Source: an uncultured Oligoflexales bacterium (GTDB lineage: Bacteria; Bdellovibrionota_B; Oligoflexia; Oligoflexales; JAPPIL01). Taken from it: 64,000 nucleotides of DNA. The stretch lies in the NCBI GenBank assembly GCA_958296095.1, contig OY282434.1, positions 1,146,001 through 1,210,000 on the forward strand. The letters are read 5' to 3'. A program made the translations under genes and the position numbers. Of this stretch, positions 45,150 to 53,901 are shown one piece after another; position 1 is the stretch's first letter, and each line of letters starts with the position of its first letter. Below the pieces are notes generated by a model. It saw nothing but the letters and a program-made list of their open reading frames with translations, did not search any database and was not told the origin of the DNA.

Positions 45150-45930
45150 TTGCTGCGCTCGCTGCGCTCGCTACGCTACGCTACGGCTTTCTCGTAACGC
45201 TCGCTTCCTAGCTCGCTTCTCGTCCTCGGACCACTCTGCTTGTTCTCAAGCTTGCCTGCTAGCCCCTTTGCTTGTTCTCAAGCTTGCCTGCTAGCCCCTT
45301 TGCTTGTTCTCAAACCTCTCGGCTATTGCGTTCAATCTTGCCTACCGAGAGCTTTATGAAGGGCAGGGAGAGACCGTGCGAAAACTCGACCACAAATACT
45401 GCCATATTGCCGTTAGATTATGCTTCCAGACAAGAGTATGTGCTTGCACCTATCTCAGGGGAGAGTTTCTCGCTGATCGGCTTTTTTGCCGCTTGCTAGC
45501 TCCACTGCTCCCTGCCAAGATAACGGAGACTTGTGCTAAGTAGGGCCTGTTCTCCGCTAGCTATTTGCCCCCCACCTCTTTGCCTACCGAGAGCTCCATG
45601 AACGGCGAGGCGAGGCCGTTCGCTGCGCTGCGGCTCTTTGTAACGCTCGCTTGCTAGCTCGCTGCTCGCACTCAGACCTCTCGCTATTGCATTCAGATTA
45701 TTTTTTTGCACAAGGCATGTACTTGCACCTAACTCAAGGGAGAGTTTCTCGGTAGGGCTGCGCCTCGCCAAGATAACGGAGGTACGGGCTAAGGAAGGTC
45801 TTTGCCTCTCGTTATTGCGTTCAGGCTTGCCCCCCAAGTCTCCCTGCATGTTCTCAGACCTCTCGCGGTTGCGTTTAGGCTTGCCATCAGATCTCTCTGC
45901 CTGCCCTCGCTGAAATAACCAGCTCATAGC
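45150..45930 (-). repeat. Repeat block, minus orientation
   Basis: An element with a degenerate left end lies at 45341-45474, and a mosaic element at 45583-45756. A 36-bp phrase (starting TTGTTCTCAAGCTTGCCTGC) is repeated in tandem near 45240-45310. The block separates the phospholipase-like gene from the defence-type operon. No gene is seen. Confidence 0.82.
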
Positions 45931-45960
45931 CCCTGATTCTAAAGTATCCACGTAACTTTC

Positions 45961-45976
45961 TGATATCAATATATCA
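45961..45976. promoter_or_regulatory. Possible operator upstream of the defence-type operon
   Basis: TGATATCAATATATCA is a perfect inverted repeat (6-bp arms, CAAT spacer) in an AT-rich stretch about 80 nt before the operon's first start codon. It could be a repressor site; no repressor gene is adjacent. Confidence 0.35.
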
Positions 45977-46053
45977 ACTAGATAAAGTTAATATCTGCAT
46001 GCTCCTGAACCGACAGGTAAGGGAGGGGAAAATTTTCACAGAGGAGCTAGCCG

Positions 46054-47280
46054 ATGTCAGTCAATCGCGTAGAACTTGTCAAAACCTTGGACAAGTTAAA
46101 AAAATGCATCATCGATACCGAGAAAAAAGCTCGCAAACTCACCGAAATGGAAACCCGCCAGGGATTAATTAATCCTTTGTTTCGGGCCTTGGGTTGGGAT
46201 TTTGGTCGGTTCGATCTGGTCAGAGCCGAGTTTCGGCATCCAAAATTCAACGAGCCTGTCGATTTTGCCTTGTTCACCAAAGAGGGTGGCAAGCCCGCGT
46301 TGTTGATCGAGGCGAAGGCTTTGGGGACTGACCTCAGCAAACCTAAAATAGTTAAACAGTTATGCACGTATCTTGGTCAGCTGGGAGTGCAGTGGGGTGT
46401 CCTGACCGATGGCAACAAATACGTCATGTATAACAACAATTCGGGGCTAGCGTTCGAGGACAAAAAGTTTTTTACCCTGCAGATCAAAACGGCAGACACC
46501 GACGATGGTATCTCAACGGGTGACCTTACCAGTAAGTTTGAGTCGTTACTCAGCTATGATTGCCTGAAAGATAATAGGATACAGAAATATTTTGAGGCCC
46601 ATGTCATCGACAGCCACATCGAGCGCGCCCTATGGTCGTTACTTACCGAGCCGTTCGATACGCTGATTACTTCGATCAGACGAGAATTCAAGGAAGAACG
46701 GGTTAAGCAACGGGAACACGAGATAAAAATTACTAGCAAGCACATCATCAGCTACCTCGATTCCTTCAAGGATGACGAAGGGCGTATCTGTTTCTTCACT
46801 GATCCAAATAGCACTAACTCCGATGATGATCTGCTACAGAACGTGGCATTGGCACAGCAGGAAGGCAAGGATGTTGAGGAAGTTGCGCGGCGCACCAAAT
46901 TGATCACCATCAGCGATCTATTGGCAGACGGATTAATTGCCGAAGGTGATAGTTGGCGATTTGACCACAAGGGAGACATCAAATGGGGACGGATCACGGG
47001 TAACGGTGAAATTGAAACAAACGGCAAAACCTACACCAGCCCCTCGCGGGCCGGGGCCTCGATCTCCGGAAAGAATGTTGTCGGTTGGAATACTTGGCAT
47101 TACAAGGGCCGAGATGGCAACTGGCACAAAGTCGATCTCCTGCGTAAAGAATTTCGCGCCCGGCACAATCTCGTGGCAATTACCCGAACGAAGGAATATG
47201 ACAACAAGCCCGATGACAACAAGCCCGATGCAGTTATCGATGAAACGATGGCTAAGATGAAACTTAGTGTGTGCCGATGA
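46054..47280 (+). CDS. PD-(D/E)XK nuclease-RAMA domain protein
   Basis: This 408-residue protein opens with a restriction-endonuclease-type N-terminal domain like that of HsdR: ETRQGLINPLFRALGWD, VDFALF and LLIEAKALG give the D..ExK site. A helical middle follows. The C-terminal part from about residue 300 is a RAMA domain (DLLADGLIAEGD, then NGKTYTSPSRAGASISG, then NGW-like VVGWNTWHYKG), a family linked to modified-DNA recognition and restriction. It probably cuts or senses foreign DNA. GAGGAG lies upstream of the ATG, and the TerB gene follows after 29 nt. Confidence 0.85.
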   Translation: MSVNRVELVKTLDKLKKCIIDTEKKARKLTEMETRQGLINPLFRALGWDFGRFDLVRAEFRHPKFNEPVDFALFTKEGGKPALLIEAKALGTDLSKPKIVKQLCTYLGQLGVQWGVLTDGNKYVMYNNNSGLAFEDKKFFTLQIKTADTDDGISTGDLTSKFESLLSYDCLKDNRIQKYFEAHVIDSHIERALWSLLTEPFDTLITSIRREFKEERVKQREHEIKITSKHIISYLDSFKDDEGRICFFTDPNSTNSDDDLLQNVALAQQEGKDVEEVARRTKLITISDLLADGLIAEGDSWRFDHKGDIKWGRITGNGEIETNGKTYTSPSRAGASISGKNVVGWNTWHYKGRDGNWHKVDLLRKEFRARHNLVAITRTKEYDNKPDDNKPDAVIDETMAKMKLSVCR

Positions 47281-47309
47281 GTAGCGGGAGAAACTAAGAC
47301 ATATATGCA

Positions 47310-49631
47310 ATGCGGAAAGAATGGCTACAGATTGGGGCGGGCTTGTTGCTTGGTGTTGCCAAGGTTGCGAGTGCTGTCTATCGCTTCCGCCGCCGCCAGC
47401 AGGATCACCGTCAAGCTGATACGGCTTTCTCTTCCCCAACACAACAGCCCCTAACGCCCCCAGATCCCTCTGCTAAGAACAATCTCCACTGGATTGCGGC
47501 TGGCGAGCAGACCATCATCCAGGCGCGCCAGATTGCAGGGATGATCTATGTCAGTTCCCCACCAGCCGACCACGTCAAGGATGGTGAGGCCAATAGCGAG
47601 AGGTCTGAGGACAGCGAGCGAAGCGAGCGAGAAAGCGGCAAAAAAGCAGAGCGTAGCACCCGCGTCGGCAGAACTGCCATCGATCCGATGCTACCTGTTG
47701 CCCAACACGGTTCTGAGCGAGGCGGCGAAAGCATGCCCCACTGGCCCAGTTACGCGGATATCAGCCCGCGTGCCCGTGCCACTTACCTCGACTGGTTGGC
47801 CAGCGAGCGTTCGGACAAACTTATCGGTGTTGGTTACGTCTTTCTCTATTTCTACGGACTCGAACGACGTTTCTTTGTCGATTCCCCGTCAAACGAAGAA
47901 AAAGCTTTGCTGCTTGCCGAGGTGGAAAGGTTGTTCAAAGTTTATGGCAGTAGTCGCTCGGTACGGAGATATTTGGCAAACTTCATTGACATTGCCAAAC
48001 TAATTCTGCAGCACAAGCTTAGCCCGCGTTTTGAGAAGCACGATGTCAATATGCCTTATGACCTGCGAGCAGCAATCGGACGGTTGTTACGAGATGGCCA
48101 AGCGTTGTCGGCCGAGTGGTTGCTCAGCTGGTATGTTACCCACCCAGAAACCAGATTGAGCTCCCCTGCTAAACGGGTTTTTCCTGAATTCAAAGCCTTG
48201 TTTACCCAACTCTTCATTAACAAATTTCCGACGGGTTTGCAGATCCCGAACCATCACCAACCCTTGCGCATCACCTATACCGCGGCCACGGGTGATTTTA
48301 AGACGGAGGTTAACATAAAAAATTCCGCCGGTGAGGTCCCTGACATTCTGACCCTATCTGCACCGCTAGCTATTGCTGAGACCTTGGCGGAACAAGCGAG
48401 CGCTGAGCTCGACAGATACAGTCGGTTTTTAGCTCGTAATCCGGGCAAACGGCATAGCATCGAAGCTCATGCCCTGTTGCCAAAAAGTCTCTGGCAGTTA
48501 TTTCCTCGTCAGGAGATGGAAGATCTGTATCGTTGGGCCGAAAAAATAATCACCGCGGGTGGTCTAGTATTAGTTGATGAGGTAATTGAACGTCTCGAAG
48601 GTGACGTGCCCCAAGGGTTGCACACCAGCAGATTGATCGATGTTGCCGATGCTTTGGCACGTCTTGCCATTGGCATGGCCCCCGATCCACGCCACGCCCT
48701 GCGCAAACCCAAGCTTGGAGAAAATGTCATCCTCTTTCGTATGCAGGAAGAGATTGTGGAGCTGGCGGAGGTTAGCGATAACTACAAAAAAATTCTCACC
48801 AACATTGCCTTAGGGAGCGTCGTCGCCCACGCCGATGGCACGATCGCTGCGACTGAACGTCGGGCGTTGCAAACGCGCATCGACAACTCCGATCTGTCAA
48901 CTTACGAGCGCGCTCGTCTACACGCCAATCTGGAATGGATGTTGGTCGTCCCTCCCGATATGACGATGTTATGCAAACATTTGCAAACAGTATCCGCTGA
49001 GACGAGACATCAATTCGGCCAGGCTATCCTCGCTATCGTCGCCGCCGACAAACTAATAGATGTGCGCGAGCTAACAGCTGTCGAAAAACTTTTTCAGGCT
49101 ATGGGGTTACCTGCCGAAGATATTAACGTTGACTTGCAGGCTCTAATCGCGACCGACGCACCAACCACGGCACACCAAGCTGAGCAAAAATCTCCTGAGC
49201 ACATATTTTCTCCCCCACCAGAAAGCAACAGCACACCCTCAATGCCTAAAGATAAAATTGTTCTTGACGACAAGAAGATCGCCTCCTTGCGGGATGCTAC
49301 GACACAGACGGCAGCCTTGCTGGGGGACATTTTTGCTGATAGTGAACCAGAACCTGAGCAACAAGACGAGGAGACTGGTGCTAACAGCTTGGACGAAAGA
49401 CACAGACATTTTCTCGCTGCTGTCTTACAGCGGGGACATTGGCGTAAAGATGAGCTTGCAGCTCTCGCTGCACAACGGGGCTTGATGGTAGGTGGGGCAG
49501 CTGAAACCTTGAACGACTGGTCTTGCCAAGAGCATGACGATTTGCTGCTTGAAGAGGACGATGGTGTTTATCTAGTCAACGAGAAAATTGCCGCTAAGAT
49601 GAATGGCATTGAGGATAATAATGAAGATTAA
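47310..49631 (+). CDS. TerB-N/TerB-C domain protein with in-frame repeat insert
   Basis: This 773-residue protein has a possible N-terminal membrane anchor (WLQIGAGLLLGVAKVASAVY) and a linker. The TerB-N domain starts near residue 145 (YADISPRARATYLDWLASER, then GYVFLYFYGLERR). A TerB-like central region follows, and a TerB-C domain lies at the end (HRHFLAAVLQRGHWRKDEL). TerB-domain proteins are proposed membrane-linked scaffolds in stress and defence systems. About 25 residues (NSERSEDSERSERESGKKAE and on) come from the window's repeat family. The stop overlaps the next gene's ATG region by 11 nt. Confidence 0.85.
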   Translation: MRKEWLQIGAGLLLGVAKVASAVYRFRRRQQDHRQADTAFSSPTQQPLTPPDPSAKNNLHWIAAGEQTIIQARQIAGMIYVSSPPADHVKDGEANSERSEDSERSERESGKKAERSTRVGRTAIDPMLPVAQHGSERGGESMPHWPSYADISPRARATYLDWLASERSDKLIGVGYVFLYFYGLERRFFVDSPSNEEKALLLAEVERLFKVYGSSRSVRRYLANFIDIAKLILQHKLSPRFEKHDVNMPYDLRAAIGRLLRDGQALSAEWLLSWYVTHPETRLSSPAKRVFPEFKALFTQLFINKFPTGLQIPNHHQPLRITYTAATGDFKTEVNIKNSAGEVPDILTLSAPLAIAETLAEQASAELDRYSRFLARNPGKRHSIEAHALLPKSLWQLFPRQEMEDLYRWAEKIITAGGLVLVDEVIERLEGDVPQGLHTSRLIDVADALARLAIGMAPDPRHALRKPKLGENVILFRMQEEIVELAEVSDNYKKILTNIALGSVVAHADGTIAATERRALQTRIDNSDLSTYERARLHANLEWMLVVPPDMTMLCKHLQTVSAETRHQFGQAILAIVAADKLIDVRELTAVEKLFQAMGLPAEDINVDLQALIATDAPTTAHQAEQKSPEHIFSPPPESNSTPSMPKDKIVLDDKKIASLRDATTQTAALLGDIFADSEPEPEQQDEETGANSLDERHRHFLAAVLQRGHWRKDELAALAAQRGLMVGGAAETLNDWSCQEHDDLLLEEDDGVYLVNEKIAAKMNGIEDNNED
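47591..47665 (+). repeat. Repeat inserted in frame in the TerB-domain gene
   Basis: AATAGCGAGAGGTCTGAGGA, GCGAGCGAAGCGAGCGAG and AAAGCGGCAAAAAAGC are all strings of the intergenic repeats. The insert is about 75 nt, a multiple of three, and encodes a polar stretch in the linker before TerB-N. Confidence 0.8.
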
Positions 49632-50910
49632 ACGACGTGAACGCAATGCAGTAATCAAAGCACTTAGGGCTGGTGTCGTGCCCAGGCTAGGTCTGCAACA
49701 CTTGCAAGTTGGTAGGGCTAAAGAAATTGCAGAAATCACGCGAGATATTGAACAGCTACGCAGCGGTGGTGCAACTATTCGCTTTATCACCGGTGAATAT
49801 GGTTCAGGCAAAACTTTTCTTTTGAACCTCAGTCGCTCGATTGCGCACGAAAAAGGTTTGGTAGTTATGTCGGCTGACTGTGCTCCTAATCGCCGTTTGT
49901 GGAGTAGCTCTGGGCAGGCACGTGCCCTCTACGCTGAACAGGCACGCAATATCTCGACCCGCACCAATCCCAACGGCGGGGCCATGGCCGCGATCGTCGA
50001 GCGCTTTGCTAACAAGGCTGTGCAAGAGGCAGAACTAAAAGGGCATGAGCCCCGCGATGTTATCCGTAGTAAAATTTCCCACTTTGAAGAGCTGACTGGA
50101 GGCTATGATTTTGCCACGGTTATCTCCTGCTATTATCAAGGTTTTGAGCAAGGCAACGATGAACTAAAGAATGCGGCTTTGCGTTGGTTACGAGCTGAAT
50201 ATGCAACCAAGATCGAGGCGAGAAAAGCCCTTAATGTGCGCACAATTATCGACGATGCTAGTATCTATGATCATCTCAAGTTGCTGGCATTGTTCGTCAA
50301 AGACGCGGGCTACAAAGGCTTGTTGGTGTGCTTGGATGAACTGGTCAACCTCTATAAAATCGTCAATACCCAAGGCCGCAACTTGAACTACGAGCAAATT
50401 TTGCGCATTATCAACGACATTTTGCAGGGTAGTGCCGAGCATCTCGGCTTTCTGCTGGGGGGAACACCTGAATTTCTCACCGACACGCGCCGCGGCCTAT
50501 ACAGTTACGAAGCACTGCGCTCTCGCTTGGCAGAGAACACGTTTGCCAAAGATGAACTCGTCGATTTTTCGGGGCCTGTGATCAAACTTGCCAATCTGTC
50601 ACCCGAAGACATGTATGTTCTGCTCGCTAATCTCAGACGGGTCGTGCAAGGAGACGAACCAGAGCTGCCCGATGCAGCCTTGAAGGGCTTTATGGCACAT
50701 TGCTCCGAACGTATCGGCAGCGCTTATTTCCAGACCCCGCGCAACTCGGTCAAGGCCTTCGTCGATCTGCTGGCGATACTGGAGCAGAACCCTGAGGCAG
50801 ACTGGCGAAAACTGCTTAATGAGACGGAAATTCCCGCCGATCAAGGTGACGATATGGCCGACATCCGCGATAGTAATGAGGACGATGATCTTGCCACCTT
50901 CAAACTCTGA
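49621..50910 (+). CDS. BrxD-like P-loop ATPase (DUF2791 family)
   Basis: This 429-residue protein matches the ATP-binding family that includes BrxD of BREX systems. Walker A is GEYGSGKT (58-65) and the Walker B region is LLVCLDELVNLYK. The start VPRLGLQHLQVGRAKEI and the later GGTPEFLTDTRRGLYSYEAL are also typical. The role within defence is presumably ATP-driven signalling or DNA remodelling together with the downstream helicase. The ATG at 49621 has GAGGA upstream and overlaps the TerB gene by 11 nt, so the genes are translationally coupled. Confidence 0.88.
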   Translation: MKIKRRERNAVIKALRAGVVPRLGLQHLQVGRAKEIAEITRDIEQLRSGGATIRFITGEYGSGKTFLLNLSRSIAHEKGLVVMSADCAPNRRLWSSSGQARALYAEQARNISTRTNPNGGAMAAIVERFANKAVQEAELKGHEPRDVIRSKISHFEELTGGYDFATVISCYYQGFEQGNDELKNAALRWLRAEYATKIEARKALNVRTIIDDASIYDHLKLLALFVKDAGYKGLLVCLDELVNLYKIVNTQGRNLNYEQILRIINDILQGSAEHLGFLLGGTPEFLTDTRRGLYSYEALRSRLAENTFAKDELVDFSGPVIKLANLSPEDMYVLLANLRRVVQGDEPELPDAALKGFMAHCSERIGSAYFQTPRNSVKAFVDLLAILEQNPEADWRKLLNETEIPADQGDDMADIRDSNEDDDLATFKL

Positions 50911-53194
50911 ATTAAAAGGATACGACCGCTTAGCTAAGCCTGTGCAACGGTGGTTGTGGGATCAGAAGTGGAAAAATTTGCGCCCCATTCAGGAGCAGGC
51001 TATCGCCGCGCTATTGGATCGCGAGGGTGACATTATCATCAGTGCTGCGACCGCCGGTGGTAAGACCGAAGCCGCGTTCTTGCCCTTGATTTCACAAGTC
51101 CTACAACAACCAAGCAAGCCTGGCTTTGCTCTCGTTTACGTCGGGCCTCTGCGTGCTTTGATCAACGATCAGTTTGCCCGCATGCAGGATCTGTGTGCGC
51201 AGACCGAGTTGCCTGTATATCCTTGGCACGGTGATATTCCGCAGAACATCAAGGCCCGGGCGCGCAAAAATCCGCGCGGTGTGGTGTTGATTACTCCCGA
51301 ATCGTTGGAAGCCCTGTTCGTGTTGCGCGGTCAGGAGATCGCCAGCTTGTTTGCCACCACGCAAGCAATCGTCATCGATGAATTGCACGTCATGCTGGAC
51401 AATGAACGCGGTGTGCATCTGCGCTCGCTGCTGACACGTCTGGAACTGGCGGTCGAGCATAAAATCCGCCGCGTTGGCTTGTCGGCAACCCTAGGCGATA
51501 TGCACCTGGCGCGGCAATTCCTGCGACCAGAAGCGCCCGATGACGTAGAGTTGATCGAAGATCGGAGCGGGCAACCGCAGCTAAAGGTGCAGGTGCAGGT
51601 GCGTGGCTATATCAGCCGTGGAGAATATGCCAAAGATAAGGATCAAAATAAGGTTAAGGATAAGGATCAAGATAAGGTTAAAGATAAGGTTAAAGATAAG
51701 GTTAAAGAATGTGCTGCGGAACGTGCGGTCGCCGAGCATCTGTTCAAAAACTTGCGGGGCACGAACAACTTGATCTTTGCGGGTTCGCGGAAGAAAGTCG
51801 AGCAGTATGCCGATGCTTTGCGGCATTGTTCAGAACGGCTGCAGCTGGCCAATGAATTTTTTCCGCATCATGCCAATCTGCACCGAGAGCAGCGCAATTC
51901 TTTGGAGAAACGCTTAAAGTCAAAAGTGCCAACGACTGCGGTGTGCACCTCGACGCTAGAGCTCGGCATCGACATCGGTGCTATTGAGTGTGTCGCGCAC
52001 ATCGGCTCTCCCGCGGCAGTGGCTGCGTTGCGCCAACGTTTGGGGCGCTCAGGCCGACGTGCAGGTCAGCCCGCGCTGCTGCGCATGTATGCCATCGAAC
52101 AGGAGTTGGGGGCAGAATCGGAAGATTGGTATGGACGCTTGCGTCTCGGTCTCGTGCGTGCCATTGCCATGGTCGAGTTGCTGCTCGCCAAATGGTGTGA
52201 ACCACCTAACAAGCAGGCGCTAAATCTTTCCACGCTTGTCCATCAGATACTCTCCATTATTGCCGAACGTGGTGGAGCAAGTGCCCAACGTATTTATACG
52301 ACCCTCTGTCGGCGCGGGCCGTTTCACACCGTCAGCAAAGAGCTTTACCAACAATTGTTGCGCCGAATGGCTGCCCGTGAGGTAGAGTTGATCGAGCAAG
52401 CAGCAAATAATCTGCTCATGCCAGGGCGGGTGGGCGAACGCTTGGTCAATCACTACACTTTCTATGCGGTATTTCAAACTCCCGATGAATACCGCATCGT
52501 TGCCGCGGGCAAACAACTCGGCACGCTGGCGCGTAACGGAATTGTAAGGGTAGGCGGTACGATTATTTTTTCGGGACGACGCTGGTTCGTAACCGCCATT
52601 CACAATGAGAACAAGGTCATCGAAGTTACCGCCGCCAAAACAGGCCAGCCGCCAGTGTTCGGCGGTGAGATCCCTCCGACCCACGACCAGGTTGCGGCAA
52701 AAATATCGCAGGTTTTGGCAGGCACAACAGGCTACCGCTATCTCGATACGCAAGCGACAGCTCTCCTGCAAGAAGCCCGGAAAGAATTCAAGTGCCTCAG
52801 ATTGTTCCAAAACCCGATCTGTGACTTAGGTCGCAGCTGGCTGATCGCTACTGGGGTAGGCACGGTCAAGACCAGCACCTTAGCTTTCACACTTGAAAGC
52901 CACGGATACCAATGCCCGCAAGACAAAACCCACCTCATGCTCATGGCCACCGGCTTCCTCAAGGTCGGGTGTGGTGACAAGAACTTACCCCCTGTGTCTG
53001 AGGCTCTCGCAAAGATCGCCAACTCGCCACCACCAGCAGTCGGCAGTATCTTGAGTGGCAACGAAAGTCTCCAGCAAGAAAAATATCACCGTTATCTGGG
53101 ACGTGATCTTCTGCTCGCCGATGTTGCTTCCAGCAGAATTGATCTCAATGCCATGCCTGAACTAGCTCGGCGGTTGCTCAACCGCAATCAGTAG
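50885..53194 (+). CDS. Lhr-like superfamily II DNA helicase (BrxHI type)
   Basis: This protein of about 769 residues has all main SF2 motifs: ATAGGKTEAAF (I), DELHVML (II, DELH), GLSATLGD (III), STLELGIDIG (V) and QRLGRSGRR (VI), followed by a long Lhr-type C-terminal region. A Lys/Asp tandem stretch (KVKDKVKDKVKE) sits between the two RecA domains. BrxHI-type helicases accompany BrxD-type ATPases in BREX and related islands. The start overlaps the ATPase gene by 26 nt; ATG 50876 is an alternative. It is the last gene of the operon. Confidence 0.9.
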   Translation: MILPPSNSELKGYDRLAKPVQRWLWDQKWKNLRPIQEQAIAALLDREGDIIISAATAGGKTEAAFLPLISQVLQQPSKPGFALVYVGPLRALINDQFARMQDLCAQTELPVYPWHGDIPQNIKARARKNPRGVVLITPESLEALFVLRGQEIASLFATTQAIVIDELHVMLDNERGVHLRSLLTRLELAVEHKIRRVGLSATLGDMHLARQFLRPEAPDDVELIEDRSGQPQLKVQVQVRGYISRGEYAKDKDQNKVKDKDQDKVKDKVKDKVKECAAERAVAEHLFKNLRGTNNLIFAGSRKKVEQYADALRHCSERLQLANEFFPHHANLHREQRNSLEKRLKSKVPTTAVCTSTLELGIDIGAIECVAHIGSPAAVAALRQRLGRSGRRAGQPALLRMYAIEQELGAESEDWYGRLRLGLVRAIAMVELLLAKWCEPPNKQALNLSTLVHQILSIIAERGGASAQRIYTTLCRRGPFHTVSKELYQQLLRRMAAREVELIEQAANNLLMPGRVGERLVNHYTFYAVFQTPDEYRIVAAGKQLGTLARNGIVRVGGTIIFSGRRWFVTAIHNENKVIEVTAAKTGQPPVFGGEIPPTHDQVAAKISQVLAGTTGYRYLDTQATALLQEARKEFKCLRLFQNPICDLGRSWLIATGVGTVKTSTLAFTLESHGYQCPQDKTHLMLMATGFLKVGCGDKNLPPVSEALAKIANSPPPAVGSILSGNESLQQEKYHRYLGRDLLLADVASSRIDLNAMPELARRLLNRNQ

Positions 53195-53901
53195 GGTGTC
53201 CTGTTTCTTATGTGGTCACTACACCGCGAGAGGTCTGAGGGCAAGGAGCGAGGGAGCTAGAAAGCGGCAAGGAAGCCTCGTAGAGCGAGCGTTACAAAAA
53301 GCCAAGCGCAGTTCCGTTATCTTGGCACAAGTCTCCGTTGTCTTGGCACGGCGCAGCCCTACCGAGAAACTCGCCCTTGAGATAGGTGTGGCACATGCCT
53401 TGTGCAAAAAATAATCTAACGGCAGTATTGGCAGTATTTGTGGTGCGAGTTTTCGTACGGCCTCACCGCGCCCTTCATGGGGCTCTTGGTGGGCAAGATG
53501 TGGGGGCAACCACCGAGAGGTCTGATGACGAGCCCGAATGCAATAACGAGAGGCAAAGACCTTCCTTAGCCCGTGTCTCCGTTGTCTTGGCACGGTGCAG
53601 CCCTACCGAGAAACTCGCCCTTGAGATAGGTGTGGCACATACCTTGTGCAAAAGCATAATCTGAACGCAAGAGCGAGAGGCCTGAGAACAAGGAGCGAGC
53701 TAGGAAGCGAGCGATACAAAAAATCCGTAGCGCAGCGAACGGTCTCCCCGTGCCGTTCATGAAGCTCTTGGTAGGCAAGAGGTGTGGACAACTGCCGAGA
53801 GGTTTGAGAACAAGCCTGATCGCAATACAGGGAGATCTGATGACAAAGAGCGAGCTAGGAAGCGAGCGATACAAAAAGCAGCGTAGCGCAGCGCGTAGCG
53901 C
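53195..53901 (+). repeat. Repeat block, plus orientation
   Basis: The block contains a full element at 53358-53493 with the CTCGCC/GTGCGAG arm variant and a mosaic element at 53602-53775. Both are preceded by CTCCGTTGTCTTGGCACGG. It separates the defence-type operon from the convergent 899-residue gene. No gene is seen. Confidence 0.85.

Noticed and set aside
46054-53194. A complete BREX system
   Set aside because: PglX, PglZ and BrxC are not in the window; only BrxD-like and BrxHI-like proteins are.
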